Assembly (NCBI RefSeq): GCF_006538745.1
Contig: NZ_BJLR01000039.1
Span: 1 to 45,218, forward strand
Length of the DNA stretch: 45,218 bases
DNA from: Cellulomonas cellasea
GTDB taxonomy: Bacteria; Actinomycetota; Actinomycetes; Actinomycetales; Cellulomonadaceae
Direction of reading: 5' to 3'
Part shown: positions 7,104-15,723 of the stretch, piece after piece
How positions within the stretch are numbered: the first letter of the stretch is position 1
How the letters are laid out: the number at the start of each line of letters is the position of its first letter
Notes under the pieces: model-generated
What the model was told of the DNA's origin: nothing
Databases searched by the model: none
The model's input: the letters and a program-made list of their open reading frames with translations, nothing else
Program-made: the position numbers and the translations under genes

Positions 7104-10100
7104 CTACGCCCGGTCGGCCGGTACCGGCAGTGCGACCTGGACCGGCAGTGCGACCTGGAGGGGCACCGCTTCGCGGCCGGTGACGAGCACGCCGCGGCCG
7201 GCGAGGTGCGCCTGCGCAGGGTCGAGGGCCCACTCGACCGCCGTCCCGAAGACGTCCGCCGAGCCCGGCTCGTGCGGCTGCAGCACGATGCCGGAGCGGG
7301 CGTGGCGCAGCGACGCGAGCGGCTCGCGGTAGGCGGTCGCCGCGCGTGCGGTCGAGATCGAGGCGACGACCCGGGAGCCGGGAGCGCGGGGCACCGGCGT
7401 TCCGTCGGCCGGGGTGCGCCGGACGGCGCGGAGGCCGGCGTGGTGCTCGGCGCGTGCGCGCTCGAGCCAGCCGACGAGGCGTTCGACGAGGTGCGGCGCC
7501 GAGTGCTCGAGTGCGTCGAGGTCGTCGACCACGACGTCGACCGGGCCGGTCGCACCCTCGAGGTCCCCGAGCAGGTCCGCGAGGTCGCGGCTCCCCGCCG
7601 ACCAGCGCACGCCGGGGACGTTGGTCAGCGGCGCGTCGTCGGCCACCACGGCGACGTCCCGTCCGGCCCGGACGAGGGCCGCCGCCACGACCGCCAGCGC
7701 GGTCGTGCGCCCCGACCCGGGCGGACCGACGACGAGCGCGCCGTGCCGGACGTCGAGCGACAGCACGTCCCCCGCGTCACCCCCGCGCCCCACGGCGACC
7801 CGGTCGGCCGCCGGACGGTCGACGCGCACCGCAACCGGAGCGTCGAGCGTCACCCGTGTCGGGACCGGCGCGAGCCGGAGCGCCTGGTGCCCCGCACCGC
7901 GCGACGTCCGCGGCGGGCCGTCCGTGAGCGCGACCTGGCACAGCACCGCGCCCTCGGGGCCGACGTGCACCGCGCGGCCGGGCGGTCGGCGGCCACCGGC
8001 GAGCCCGGTCGGGACCCCCGCGAGGACGTCCGTCACCGGGTCCCCGGGGCCGAGCACGAGCCGGCTGCGGAAGTGGCCGACGAGCGAGGCGAGCCCTGCC
8101 CCCGAGCCGCAGCCCGCCGCGACGGCGACCCGTCGTGCGCGGCCGTCGCGCAGGAGGTCCACCAGGAGCTCGGTCGCGGCGCCGCGGGCGACGCCGTCGA
8201 GCGCCGCGACCGTCGACTCGAGCACGTCGACCACGACGAGCTGCGGCACGTCGTCGGTCCGGGAGGCGTCGTCCTCCACGGCGGTCGGGGGGCGGCGACC
8301 GGCGAGCAGCCGCACGAGCCGGGCGAGGCGGCGGGGGTCGTCCGGCCCGACGACGGTGCCGAGCAGTGCGGCGGGTGCCGGGAGGGCGTCGGGTGCGAAG
8401 CCGACCGCGTGCACGTCCCAGCCGAGCTCGAGCGCCCCGTGCACGACCGTGCGCAACGCGCTGGTCCGCCCCGAGCCGGGGCCGCCACGCACGAGCAGGT
8501 GACCGTCGTCCGGCCGCCACGAGACGAGCGAGCGCCGCTGCTCCGCGGGGACGTCACCGAGCCCGAGCGGCACGTCGCCCGGGCCGGTCGTCGCCGCGCC
8601 GGTGACCTGCGCGTGCACCTCGTCGCGGGTGACGTGCACCGGGAGCTCCGGCAGCCACGGCGACACGGGCGCCGGACGGCCGTGCGCCGCGGCCCGGACC
8701 GCGTCGACGTACCGGCTCGACCCGTCCTCGCGCGCGGGGTCGGGTCCGGTCGGGACCCACGAGGGCGCGCCGGCGAGCCACGGGTCGGCGAGGCGGACGA
8801 CCTCGTCGCGGCGCGGGCCGTGCGGCAGCGCGACCTGGAGCTGCTCCGGGGCGCGGTTGCCACGGCGGAGGACCGCGCGGCCGGGCCGGTCGACGGGGAG
8901 CGCCGCGGCGTCGCCCACTCCCAGCACGTCGGTCGACTCGGCGGCGTCGGCGACGCGCAGCGCGACCCGGAGGGCGATGTTGGCGCGCAGGTCGGGGCCG
9001 ACCGCGCCGGCCGGTCGCTGGGTGGCCAGGACGAGGTGCATCCCCAGCGCGCGCCCCTGGGCGGCCACCCGCAGGAGGCCCGGCACGAAGGTCGGCACCT
9101 CGTCCGCGAGCGCCCGGAACTCGTCGACGACGACGAGCAGGCGCGGCGGGGGAGGCGCCGTCGTGCGACCTGCTCGGTGCTCCGCGGCGAGGGCGTCGAC
9201 ATCGGCGACGCCGGCCTCGGCGAGCACGCGCTCGCGGCGGTGCAGCTCGGCGCGCAGCCCGGCGAGCGCCCGTTCGGCGAGAGCCCCGTCGAGGTCCGTC
9301 ACCTGCCCGACGACGTGGGGGAGCCGCGCGATCGGCCCGAAGCTCGTGCCGCCCTTGTAGTCGACGAGCGCGACGGCGAGCCGTTCCGGGGGGTGGGCGA
9401 GCGCGAGGGTGAGGACGAGCGTCTGGAGCAGGCCCGACTTGCCCGCGCCCGTCGTGCCGGCGACGAGCGCGTGCGGCCCGTCGGCGACGAGGTCGACGTG
9501 CACCGGGCCGGCGTGGTCGACGCCCAGTGCGGCGCGCAGCCCGGGCGGGGCGGGCTCGGCCCACCGTGCGGCGACCGCGGCCGCGTCGGGCGCGGGGACG
9601 CCGGGCAGGTCGCCCAGCGCGACGGTGCGGGGCAGGGGGTCCTCGCCGTGCGGGCTGCGGGCTCCCGCACCGGGGTCGGCGGCCGGCTCACCGGGCGCTC
9701 GCGGGCGCGTGCCGGGGAACGCGGGCGAGCCGCCGAGACCCGGTGCGCCGCCGCCCGACCCACCCCCACCCGACCCACCGCTACCGGAGACACCGCCCGC
9801 CGCGCCCCCGGCCCGCGCCCCGGCGACCCGCCGCGCCTGCGCCTCGGCCCACGCGGCGGTGACGGCCTGCAGCGGGAGCGCGCGGTGCGACCCACCGGTG
9901 CGGAGCGTCGCCCCGTCGGGCCCGACCGTGAGCACCGAGGTGCACCAGGCGGGCACGGCCCCGGGCCCGTCGACGACGAGCACGAGCGCGGTGCCCGGTC
10001 GGCCGGGGTCCGCGCGGGTCCCGGCGAGCGCCACGGGCCCGTCGACCACGACGACCCACCGGGCACGGGGCGTCACCGGCGCGCCCGCCGGCACCTCCGC

Positions 10101-11321
10101 GAGCCACCGCGCCCAGCGCCAGTCGGCCCGACGCTCGTCGTCGCACCGCACCACGAGCGCGCCGTCGCCCGTCGGTCCCGCCAGCCCGAGGGCGAGCGCG
10201 CGTGCGGCGCCGAGCGCGAGCGACCGCCGGCCGGTCACCGCGACCACGAGACCCTGCTCGTGCACGGCCGCGTGCCCGAGCCGGCGCAGGCCACCTCCCG
10301 CGGAGGGGGTCGTCGTCGACGGCACTCCCGGGACCGCGGCGAGGACGGACGCGGCGGTCAGGTCCGCGGGCCCGAGCGGGGCGTCGTCCGCGCCCGGGCC
10401 TGTGGTGCCGGACGTCGCGTCGGGTCGTCCTCGTCGACCCCGGCGGCCCGCGAGCGCCTGCGAGCCGCCCGGCGCACCGGCCCGTCGTCGGCGCGCCCGC
10501 GTCCGGCCCGCGTGGGCGAGCATCATGACCGGACCGAGCAGCGCACCGACGAGCAGGACCGGGTTCCCCGTGCTCACTGCGAGGGCGGCGGACCCGACGG
10601 CGGGACCGAGCCACAGCCACGCACCCGGCCCGGTGCCAGGTGCGTCCGCGTCCGCGACCGGACGGCCCCGCCGGCGCAGCGGCCCCCGCACCTCGAGGAC
10701 ACTCGTCCCGACGTGCAGCCGGTCGCCCGTGCGCAGCCGCACCGCGCGCCGACGCAGCGGGCGCACCCGTGCGCGCCGGCCGCCTCCGTCCGCGCCGACG
10801 GTGAGGTGCTCGCGCGGCACGCCGCGCCGGTCCGCGCGCGCCACGACGGTGCCGTTGCTGGTCCGCAGGTCGCGCGCGAGGACATGGCGCCGGCGCGCGA
10901 GGAGACGGACGTGCGCCCGCGAGAGCGCGGGGTCCTCGACGCGCAAGGACGCGCTGCCGGCGGGGCCCGCGGCGCGTCCGACCACGAGCTCGGGTGCGAC
11001 CGCGGCGAGCGCTCCGCAGTCGGGTCCGGCGAGCACCGCGACGTGGAAGCGGGCGTGCAGCGCCGTCTCGTCCGGGGGAGTGGCACCGCGGCTCAGCCGG
11101 AGCTCGGCGCCCGCGAGGAGCGGGTACCGACCGCACGGGTGCTCGTCGTCGACCGCGACAGGACCGGCCGCGAGCCGAGCCCCGGGTGCCGACCAGCACG
11201 GGTCGCCCGTGAGGCGGGTCAGCCCGGTACGGAGGTCACGCGCCCGCGTCCCGGGCGGGACGTCGACCTCGGTGGCCGGCGCGGAGCCGGTGGGCTGCAG
11301 GAGGAGTCGCACGCCGCCCAC
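7104..11321 (-). CDS. FHA-domain FtsK/SpoIIIE ATPase, EssC/EccC-like
   Basis: A 1405-residue membrane-anchored ATPase. Domains: a ubiquitin-like N-terminus (about 1-90), an FHA domain (about 125-215, with SRAH and TSNGT motifs), two membrane helices (about 232-272), a low-complexity Gly/Ser linker near 510-540, then three FtsK-like ATPase modules. Module 1 has an intact Walker A GTTGAGKS near residue 622 and Walker B LLVVVDEF near 730. Modules 2 (GGPGSGRT, about 947) and 3 (GPPGSGRT, about 1200) have Arg in place of the Walker A Lys. The plan resembles EssC/EccC motors of type VII secretion, but no WXG100, EccB, EccD or mycosin gene is present here. GTG at 11321 is the longest start; GTG three codons later is also possible. 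An 18-nt tandem duplication lies near the C-terminus. Confidence 0.85.
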   Translation of the reverse strand: MGGVRLLLQPTGSAPATEVDVPPGTRARDLRTGLTRLTGDPCWSAPGARLAAGPVAVDDEHPCGRYPLLAGAELRLSRGATPPDETALHARFHVAVLAGPDCGALAAVAPELVVGRAAGPAGSASLRVEDPALSRAHVRLLARRRHVLARDLRTSNGTVVARADRRGVPREHLTVGADGGGRRARVRPLRRRAVRLRTGDRLHVGTSVLEVRGPLRRRGRPVADADAPGTGPGAWLWLGPAVGSAALAVSTGNPVLLVGALLGPVMMLAHAGRTRARRRRAGAPGGSQALAGRRGRRGRPDATSGTTGPGADDAPLGPADLTAASVLAAVPGVPSTTTPSAGGGLRRLGHAAVHEQGLVVAVTGRRSLALGAARALALGLAGPTGDGALVVRCDDERRADWRWARWLAEVPAGAPVTPRARWVVVVDGPVALAGTRADPGRPGTALVLVVDGPGAVPAWCTSVLTVGPDGATLRTGGSHRALPLQAVTAAWAEAQARRVAGARAGGAAGGVSGSGGSGGGGSGGGAPGLGGSPAFPGTRPRAPGEPAADPGAGARSPHGEDPLPRTVALGDLPGVPAPDAAAVAARWAEPAPPGLRAALGVDHAGPVHVDLVADGPHALVAGTTGAGKSGLLQTLVLTLALAHPPERLAVALVDYKGGTSFGPIARLPHVVGQVTDLDGALAERALAGLRAELHRRERVLAEAGVADVDALAAEHRAGRTTAPPPPRLLVVVDEFRALADEVPTFVPGLLRVAAQGRALGMHLVLATQRPAGAVGPDLRANIALRVALRVADAAESTDVLGVGDAAALPVDRPGRAVLRRGNRAPEQLQVALPHGPRRDEVVRLADPWLAGAPSWVPTGPDPAREDGSSRYVDAVRAAAHGRPAPVSPWLPELPVHVTRDEVHAQVTGAATTGPGDVPLGLGDVPAEQRRSLVSWRPDDGHLLVRGGPGSGRTSALRTVVHGALELGWDVHAVGFAPDALPAPAALLGTVVGPDDPRRLARLVRLLAGRRPPTAVEDDASRTDDVPQLVVVDVLESTVAALDGVARGAATELLVDLLRDGRARRVAVAAGCGSGAGLASLVGHFRSRLVLGPGDPVTDVLAGVPTGLAGGRRPPGRAVHVGPEGAVLCQVALTDGPPRTSRGAGHQALRLAPVPTRVTLDAPVAVRVDRPAADRVAVGRGGDAGDVLSLDVRHGALVVGPPGSGRTTALAVVAAALVRAGRDVAVVADDAPLTNVPGVRWSAGSRDLADLLGDLEGATGPVDVVVDDLDALEHSAPHLVERLVGWLERARAEHHAGLRAVRRTPADGTPVPRAPGSRVVASISTARAATAYREPLASLRHARSGIVLQPHEPGSADVFGTAVEWALDPAQAHLAGRGVLVTGREAVPLQVALPVQVALPVPADRA
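7123..7158. repeat. 18-nt tandem duplication in the EssC-like gene
   Basis: ACCGGCAGTGCGACCTGG occurs twice head to tail (7123-7140 and 7141-7158). It is in frame and repeats six residues near the C-terminus (QVALPV). A recent slippage or duplication event is likely. Confidence 0.85.
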
Positions 11322-11408
11322 CGTGGCGCACGTCGGACGCGCGACCGGCGGGCCCGTGCACGCCGGGGGAGGTCCCCGGTGTCCACAGGCCCGCCGGTCG
11401 GGCGAGCC

Positions 11409-14075
11409 TCAGTCGACGCCGAGGGCCGCCACGGGTGACGTGCGGGCGGCCGCGCGCCCGGGGACCACGGACGCGAGCATGCCCGCCGCGAGCGCGACGA
11501 CGAGCACCAGCACGAGGTGCCACCACGTCACGGACAGGACCACGTCGCCCATCGCGCCGAGCAGCGTCGCGGAGCCCGCCCAGCCGTACAGCACGCCCAG
11601 GCCGACGCCGAGCGCGGCCCCGACCCCGGCGATGAGCGCCCCCTCGATCGCGAGCATCCACCGCAGCCGGCGCCGGGAGAGCCCGATCGCGCGCAGCGTC
11701 GCCGACTCGCGGCGCCGCTCGAGCACCGAGAGGGACAGGGTGTTCGCGACCCCGACGAGCGCGATGAGCACGGCGACCCCGAGCAGCCCGACGACGATCG
11801 CGAGCAGCGTGTCGATGAGCCGCTGGTTGCCCGCGCGCTCGAGCGCCGAGCCGTTGACCTCGACCGACTCGTCGGCGAGGGCGTCCGACAGCGCCGGCAC
11901 GACGGTCCCCGCGTCCGTCACGTCGTCGAGCCGGACCCAGACCCGCGTCACGGGCGCCTCGGAGGACAGGTCGTCGAGCGTCTCCGGGGTCACGTAGGCC
12001 GACTCGCTCCCCATGTCGACGACCGCGGCGCGCAGGCCGAGCTCGCGGCCGCCGGGCGGGGACAGGGCGGCCTCCTCCCAGGACGCGCGCGCAGCGACGT
12101 CCACGACGTCGCCGTCGGCGATCCCGAGCCCCTGGGCGGCCTCCTCGCCGAGGACGACGGTCCCGGGCCCGAGCCTGTTCGCCAGCACGTCCCCGTCGCG
12201 CATCAGGGACCGGACGACCTCGGGCGTGACCGCGTACACGTCGGTCAGCCACTCCTCCCCGCCCCCGGGGCGCTCGAGCGCCGCGAGCGTCGAGGCGAGG
12301 GTCGCCGTGCCGGCCACGCCGTCGGCCGCCGCGAGGGTCGACACCGCTCCGCCCGTGACCGCCGGGCGCTCGTCCGTGCCGCCGTCGAACGCCGTGACCT
12401 GCACGTCGACGGGGTACCGCTCGTCGAGCTCGCGGTCGAGCGTCACGCGCGCGCTCGCGGCACCGGTGCTCATGAGCGCGACGAGCGTGACGCCGATGAG
12501 CAGCGCGGTGCTGGTCGCGGCCGTGCGGCGGGGGTTCCGCAGCGTGTTCGCGGTCGCGAGGCGGGCGGTCGGCCCGTTCCCGGCAACCGTGCGCCCGACG
12601 AGGCCCACGACGCGCGGCACCCAGAAGACGGCGCCCAGCAGGATCCCGACGAACGACGTGGCACCCCCGAGCACGCCGAGCGCGAGCCCGACCATGGGGT
12701 TCGCGAGCATGCCGAGCCCCACGCCGCCCGCGAGGGCGACGAAGCCGCCGGCCGTGAGCAGCAGGCTCAGCACGAGCCGGGCCCGGCCCCCGCGCCCGCC
12801 GACCTCGGCGAGCTCGGCGGGCCGCAGCGCCGCGACGGGGGCGACCCGGGTGGCCGCGCGCGCCGGGAGCAGCGCGGCGAGGACCGTGACGCTCGTCCCG
12901 ACCGCGAGCGGCACGAGGACGACCCACGGCGTGAGGGTCACGGTGCCGGGCAGGGGCACGTCGAGGTCGACGCGCTGCAGGACGAGCAGCGCCACCTGCG
13001 CGAGCACGGTGCCGGTCACGAGCCCCACGAGGGACGCGACGCTGCCCAGGATGGCGGCCTCCACGAGCACGGACCGGCGCACCTGGCGGCGCAGCGCGCC
13101 CACGCAGCGCAGCAGCGCGAGCGTCCGGGTGCGCTGGGCGACGAGGACCTGGAACGTGTTGGCGATGACGAGGGCGGCGACGACGAGCGCGATCGACGCG
13201 AAGCCCAGGACGAGCCCGGTGAAGACGTCGGTGCCCTGCGTGACGCGCCCGAGCGCCCGGACCGCGGCCTCGTCGGGGGTGAGGACCGTGACGTCGTCGA
13301 GGACCTCGTCGATCAACGTGGTGGTGCGGGCCGTGCTCGTGCCCGGGGTCAGGGCGAGCAGGGCACCGGTCGGCTGGAGCTCGTCGAGCGAACCGGCGCC
13401 CGAGACCGCCTGCACGTCCTCGAGGGGGAGCACCGCGGCGCCACCCATCGCGAGGTACGCGCCGCGCGGGTCGTCGAGGAGCCCGGTGACCTCGAGCGGG
13501 TAGTCCTCGGACTCGTAGGAGCCCTGGGCGGCGGGCTCGCTCGGGTCCGCGTTCCGCTCCGAGCCCGGGGACGGGGCCGAGGAGGGCCCGGGGGACTCGC
13601 CGGGTTCCGACGGGACCCAGCGCACCCGGCTCGTCACGACCTCGTCACCGGGGCTTACGCCGATCCGTTCGGCGGCCGCGGCGGGCAGCCCGATCTCGCC
13701 CGGCCGCTCCGGGAGGCGGCCGTCGACCAGCTCGAGCGGGTCGAGGCGCGGGTCGGACGCGCGGGGCAGCGCCAGGAGGGAGGCGCGCTTGCCGCCGCCC
13801 GCCCGGACCTCGAGCCAGCCGTGCACGTCCGGCTGGACGGCGTCGACGCCGGGCACGCCGCGCAGCGCGTCGAGGTCGTCGCTCGTGAGGTCGCCCTCGA
13901 CGAGGAGGTCGGCGTCCGCGAGGGTCGCCGCGACGGAGTCGTAGCTCGTCCGGGTCATGACGCCGCCCGCGAGGAGCGTCGCCGCCACGAACGCGGTGCC
14001 GATCGCGATGGCGATGCCGCCCGACGCGAGGCGCCCGAGGCTGCGCCGCATCTGGGCCAGGGTGAGGCGCAGCAT
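11409..14075 (-). CDS. FtsX-family ABC transporter permease
   Basis: An 888-residue permease of the MacB/FtsX superfamily. It has an N-terminal anchor helix after MLRLTLAQMRRSLGRLASGG, a large extracytoplasmic region (about 45-270), a first three-helix FtsX module (about 285-420), then a second unit with its own extracellular domain and FtsX helices ending near residue 880. A Ser/Pro/Gly/Glu-rich insert near residues 155-180 looks like a flexible loop. These transporters act mechanically on periplasmic or wall substrates, such as antimicrobial peptides, lipids or cell-wall hydrolases; the cargo is unknown here. Its ATG shares one base with the stop of the ATPase gene (TGATG), indicating tight coupling. 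Confidence 0.9.
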   Translation of the reverse strand: MLRLTLAQMRRSLGRLASGGIAIAIGTAFVAATLLAGGVMTRTSYDSVAATLADADLLVEGDLTSDDLDALRGVPGVDAVQPDVHGWLEVRAGGGKRASLLALPRASDPRLDPLELVDGRLPERPGEIGLPAAAAERIGVSPGDEVVTSRVRWVPSEPGESPGPSSAPSPGSERNADPSEPAAQGSYESEDYPLEVTGLLDDPRGAYLAMGGAAVLPLEDVQAVSGAGSLDELQPTGALLALTPGTSTARTTTLIDEVLDDVTVLTPDEAAVRALGRVTQGTDVFTGLVLGFASIALVVAALVIANTFQVLVAQRTRTLALLRCVGALRRQVRRSVLVEAAILGSVASLVGLVTGTVLAQVALLVLQRVDLDVPLPGTVTLTPWVVLVPLAVGTSVTVLAALLPARAATRVAPVAALRPAELAEVGGRGGRARLVLSLLLTAGGFVALAGGVGLGMLANPMVGLALGVLGGATSFVGILLGAVFWVPRVVGLVGRTVAGNGPTARLATANTLRNPRRTAATSTALLIGVTLVALMSTGAASARVTLDRELDERYPVDVQVTAFDGGTDERPAVTGGAVSTLAAADGVAGTATLASTLAALERPGGGEEWLTDVYAVTPEVVRSLMRDGDVLANRLGPGTVVLGEEAAQGLGIADGDVVDVAARASWEEAALSPPGGRELGLRAAVVDMGSESAYVTPETLDDLSSEAPVTRVWVRLDDVTDAGTVVPALSDALADESVEVNGSALERAGNQRLIDTLLAIVVGLLGVAVLIALVGVANTLSLSVLERRRESATLRAIGLSRRRLRWMLAIEGALIAGVGAALGVGLGVLYGWAGSATLLGAMGDVVLSVTWWHLVLVLVVALAAGMLASVVPGRAAARTSPVAALGVD

Positions 14076-14914
14076 CAGGCGCGCACCGCCGGGATGCTGC
14101 CGGTCGCCGTGAGCGGCTCACCCGCGGGGACCTCGAGGCGACGCAGCGCGTCGAGCCCCGCGAGCACGGCGTCGGGCGTCGGGTCGACGATGTCGCCCGC
14201 GATGCGCCCGTCGGCGAGGAGCACGACGCGGTCGGCGTACGCGGCGGCCGTCGGGTCGTGCGTGACCATGATGACCGTGCGGCCGAGCTCGCGCACCGAG
14301 CGCCGCAGGAAGCTCAGCACCTCGGCGCCGGAGCGCGAGTCGAGGTTGCCGGTCGGCTCGTCCGCGAACACGACCTCCGGGCGGGCGATGAGCGCGCGGG
14401 CGATCGCGACGCGCTGCTGCTGGCCGCCCGACAGCTCGGCCGGGCGGTGCCCGAGGCGGTCCCGGAGGCCGAGCGTCCCCACGAGCGTGTCGAGCCACGC
14501 CGGGTCCACCGGGGCGCCCGCGAGGTCGAGCGGGAGCGTGATGTTCTGCGCCGCGGTGAACATCGGCAGCAGGTTGAAGGACTGGAAGACGAACCCGACA
14601 CGGTCGCGCCGCAGCCGCGTGAGCCCGTCGTCGTCGAGCGTCGTGACGTCGGTGTCGCCCAGGTGCACGGTCCCGGACGTCGCCGAGTCGAGCCCCGCGA
14701 GCAGGTGCATGAGCGTCGACTTGCCCGAGCCCGAGGGCCCCATGATCGCGGTGAACTCGCCGGCCGCGAAGTCGACGTCGACGCCCGCCAGCGCGTGCAC
14801 GGCCGAGGCCCCGCTGCCGTACACCTTCGTGAGCCCACGGGCGTGGGAGGCGACGTGCGGCTCGGGTCCGGCAGGGCGGTAGACGGTGGTGTCCACGGGT
14901 GCTCCAGGGGTCAT
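14075..14914 (-). CDS. ABC transporter ATP-binding protein, MacB/LolD type
   Basis: A 279-residue nucleotide-binding subunit for the FtsX-type permease. It has Walker A GPSGSGKS, Q-loop FVFQSFNLLPMF, signature LSGGQQQ, Walker B VVFADEPTGNLDS and the switch His in MVTHD. The LDSRSGAEV stretch after Walker B is typical of the LolD/MacB group. About 30 extra residues precede the core and 35 follow it. The ATG has no clear ribosome site; a TAGCGT -10 lies 16 nt upstream, so the mRNA leader is very short. A response regulator/kinase pair lies immediately upstream on the same strand, as in peptide-sensing and detoxification modules. Confidence 0.92.
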   Translation of the reverse strand: MTPGAPVDTTVYRPAGPEPHVASHARGLTKVYGSGASAVHALAGVDVDFAAGEFTAIMGPSGSGKSTLMHLLAGLDSATSGTVHLGDTDVTTLDDDGLTRLRRDRVGFVFQSFNLLPMFTAAQNITLPLDLAGAPVDPAWLDTLVGTLGLRDRLGHRPAELSGGQQQRVAIARALIARPEVVFADEPTGNLDSRSGAEVLSFLRRSVRELGRTVIMVTHDPTAAAYADRVVLLADGRIAGDIVDPTPDAVLAGLDALRRLEVPAGEPLTATGSIPAVRA

Positions 14915-14930
14915 CGGGGTGGTGGTCCCG

Positions 14931-14936
14931 ACGCTA
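14931..14936 (-). promoter_or_regulatory. -10 box for the ABC exporter operon
   Basis: TAGCGT on the minus strand, 16 nt before the ATG at 14914. It implies a separate promoter for the transporter, downstream of the regulator gene, with a leader of about 10 nt. Confidence 0.4.
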
Positions 14937-15003
14937 CGGAGCGGGGCGGTACGAGCGCGTCGGGCCGTGGGCGGGTCCGGCGGTCATCCCCTGGGGGGAC
15001 GGC

Positions 15004-15723
15004 TCACGCCCCCGGTCGCACGAGGCCCGTCTCGTACGCGACGACGACGGCCTGGACGCGGTCGCGGGCGCCGAGCTTGGCGAGGATGCGCCCGACGTGC
15101 GTCTTGACGGTGGCCTCCGCGACGAACAGGTCCTGGCCGATCTCGGTGTTGGACCGCCCCCGGGCCATGTGCACGAGCACCTCGCGCTCGCGGTCCGTGA
15201 GCTCGGCGACGGCGGCGTGCGCCGGGCCGGCGTCGCCCGCCTGCTGCTCCGCCGGGAGCACGATCACGAGGTGCTCGATGAGCCGGCGCGTGCTCGACGG
15301 CGCGATCACGGCGTCGCCCGCGTGCACCGTGCGGATCGCGTCGAGCATCTCCTCGGGCGGGGCGTCCTTGAGCAGGAAGCCGCTCGCGCCGGCCCGGATC
15401 GCGGCGAGCACGTACTCGTCGAGGTCGAACGTCGTCAGCACGATGATGCGCGGGGCGGGCTCGCCGGGCGTCGCGGCAGCGGTGATCGCCGCGGTCGCCG
15501 CGAGACCGTCCATCGTGGGCATGCGGACGTCCATGAGGACCACGTCGACCTGCCCGACGACGTTCCGGGACGCCGAGTCGGGGGCGAGCGCCCGGACGAT
15601 CTGCGCGCCGTCGCCCGCCTCGAGGACGACCTCGAGGTCCGGCTGGGAGTCGATCACCATGCGGAAGCCGGCACGGACGAGCTGCTGGTCGTCGACGAGG
15701 GCGACGCGGATGGGGCCGCTCAC
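15004..15723 (-). CDS. NarL/FixJ-family response regulator
   Basis: A 239-residue response regulator. The receiver domain has the acidic pair in VALVDDQQ, phospho-acceptor Asp65 in VVLMDVRMP and the Lys in LLKDAPP. A LuxR-type helix-turn-helix lies in the last 65 residues (LTDREREVLVHMARGRSNTE, then VKTHVGRILAKL). An insertion of about ten residues precedes the phospho-Asp strand. The GTG overlaps the kinase stop codon by 4 nt (GTGA). It probably controls the adjacent ABC exporter. Confidence 0.92.
   Translation of the reverse strand: MSGPIRVALVDDQQLVRAGFRMVIDSQPDLEVVLEAGDGAQIVRALAPDSASRNVVGQVDVVLMDVRMPTMDGLAATAAITAAATPGEPAPRIIVLTTFDLDEYVLAAIRAGASGFLLKDAPPEEMLDAIRTVHAGDAVIAPSSTRRLIEHLVIVLPAEQQAGDAGPAHAAVAELTDREREVLVHMARGRSNTEIGQDLFVAEATVKTHVGRILAKLGARDRVQAVVVAYETGLVRPGA

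Noticed and set aside
7104-11321. A type VII secretion locus
   Set aside because: Only the motor-like ATPase is present; none of the small substrates or membrane partners is encoded nearby.
7206-11438. A 1410-codon open frame on the plus strand opposite the FtsK-like gene, and similar long frames elsewhere (11517-14882, 25774-30279, 38599-40896)
   Set aside because: They lie antisense to genes with clear motifs, encode Arg/Pro/Gly/Asp-rich low-complexity protein without domains, and are the normal side effect of high third-position GC.
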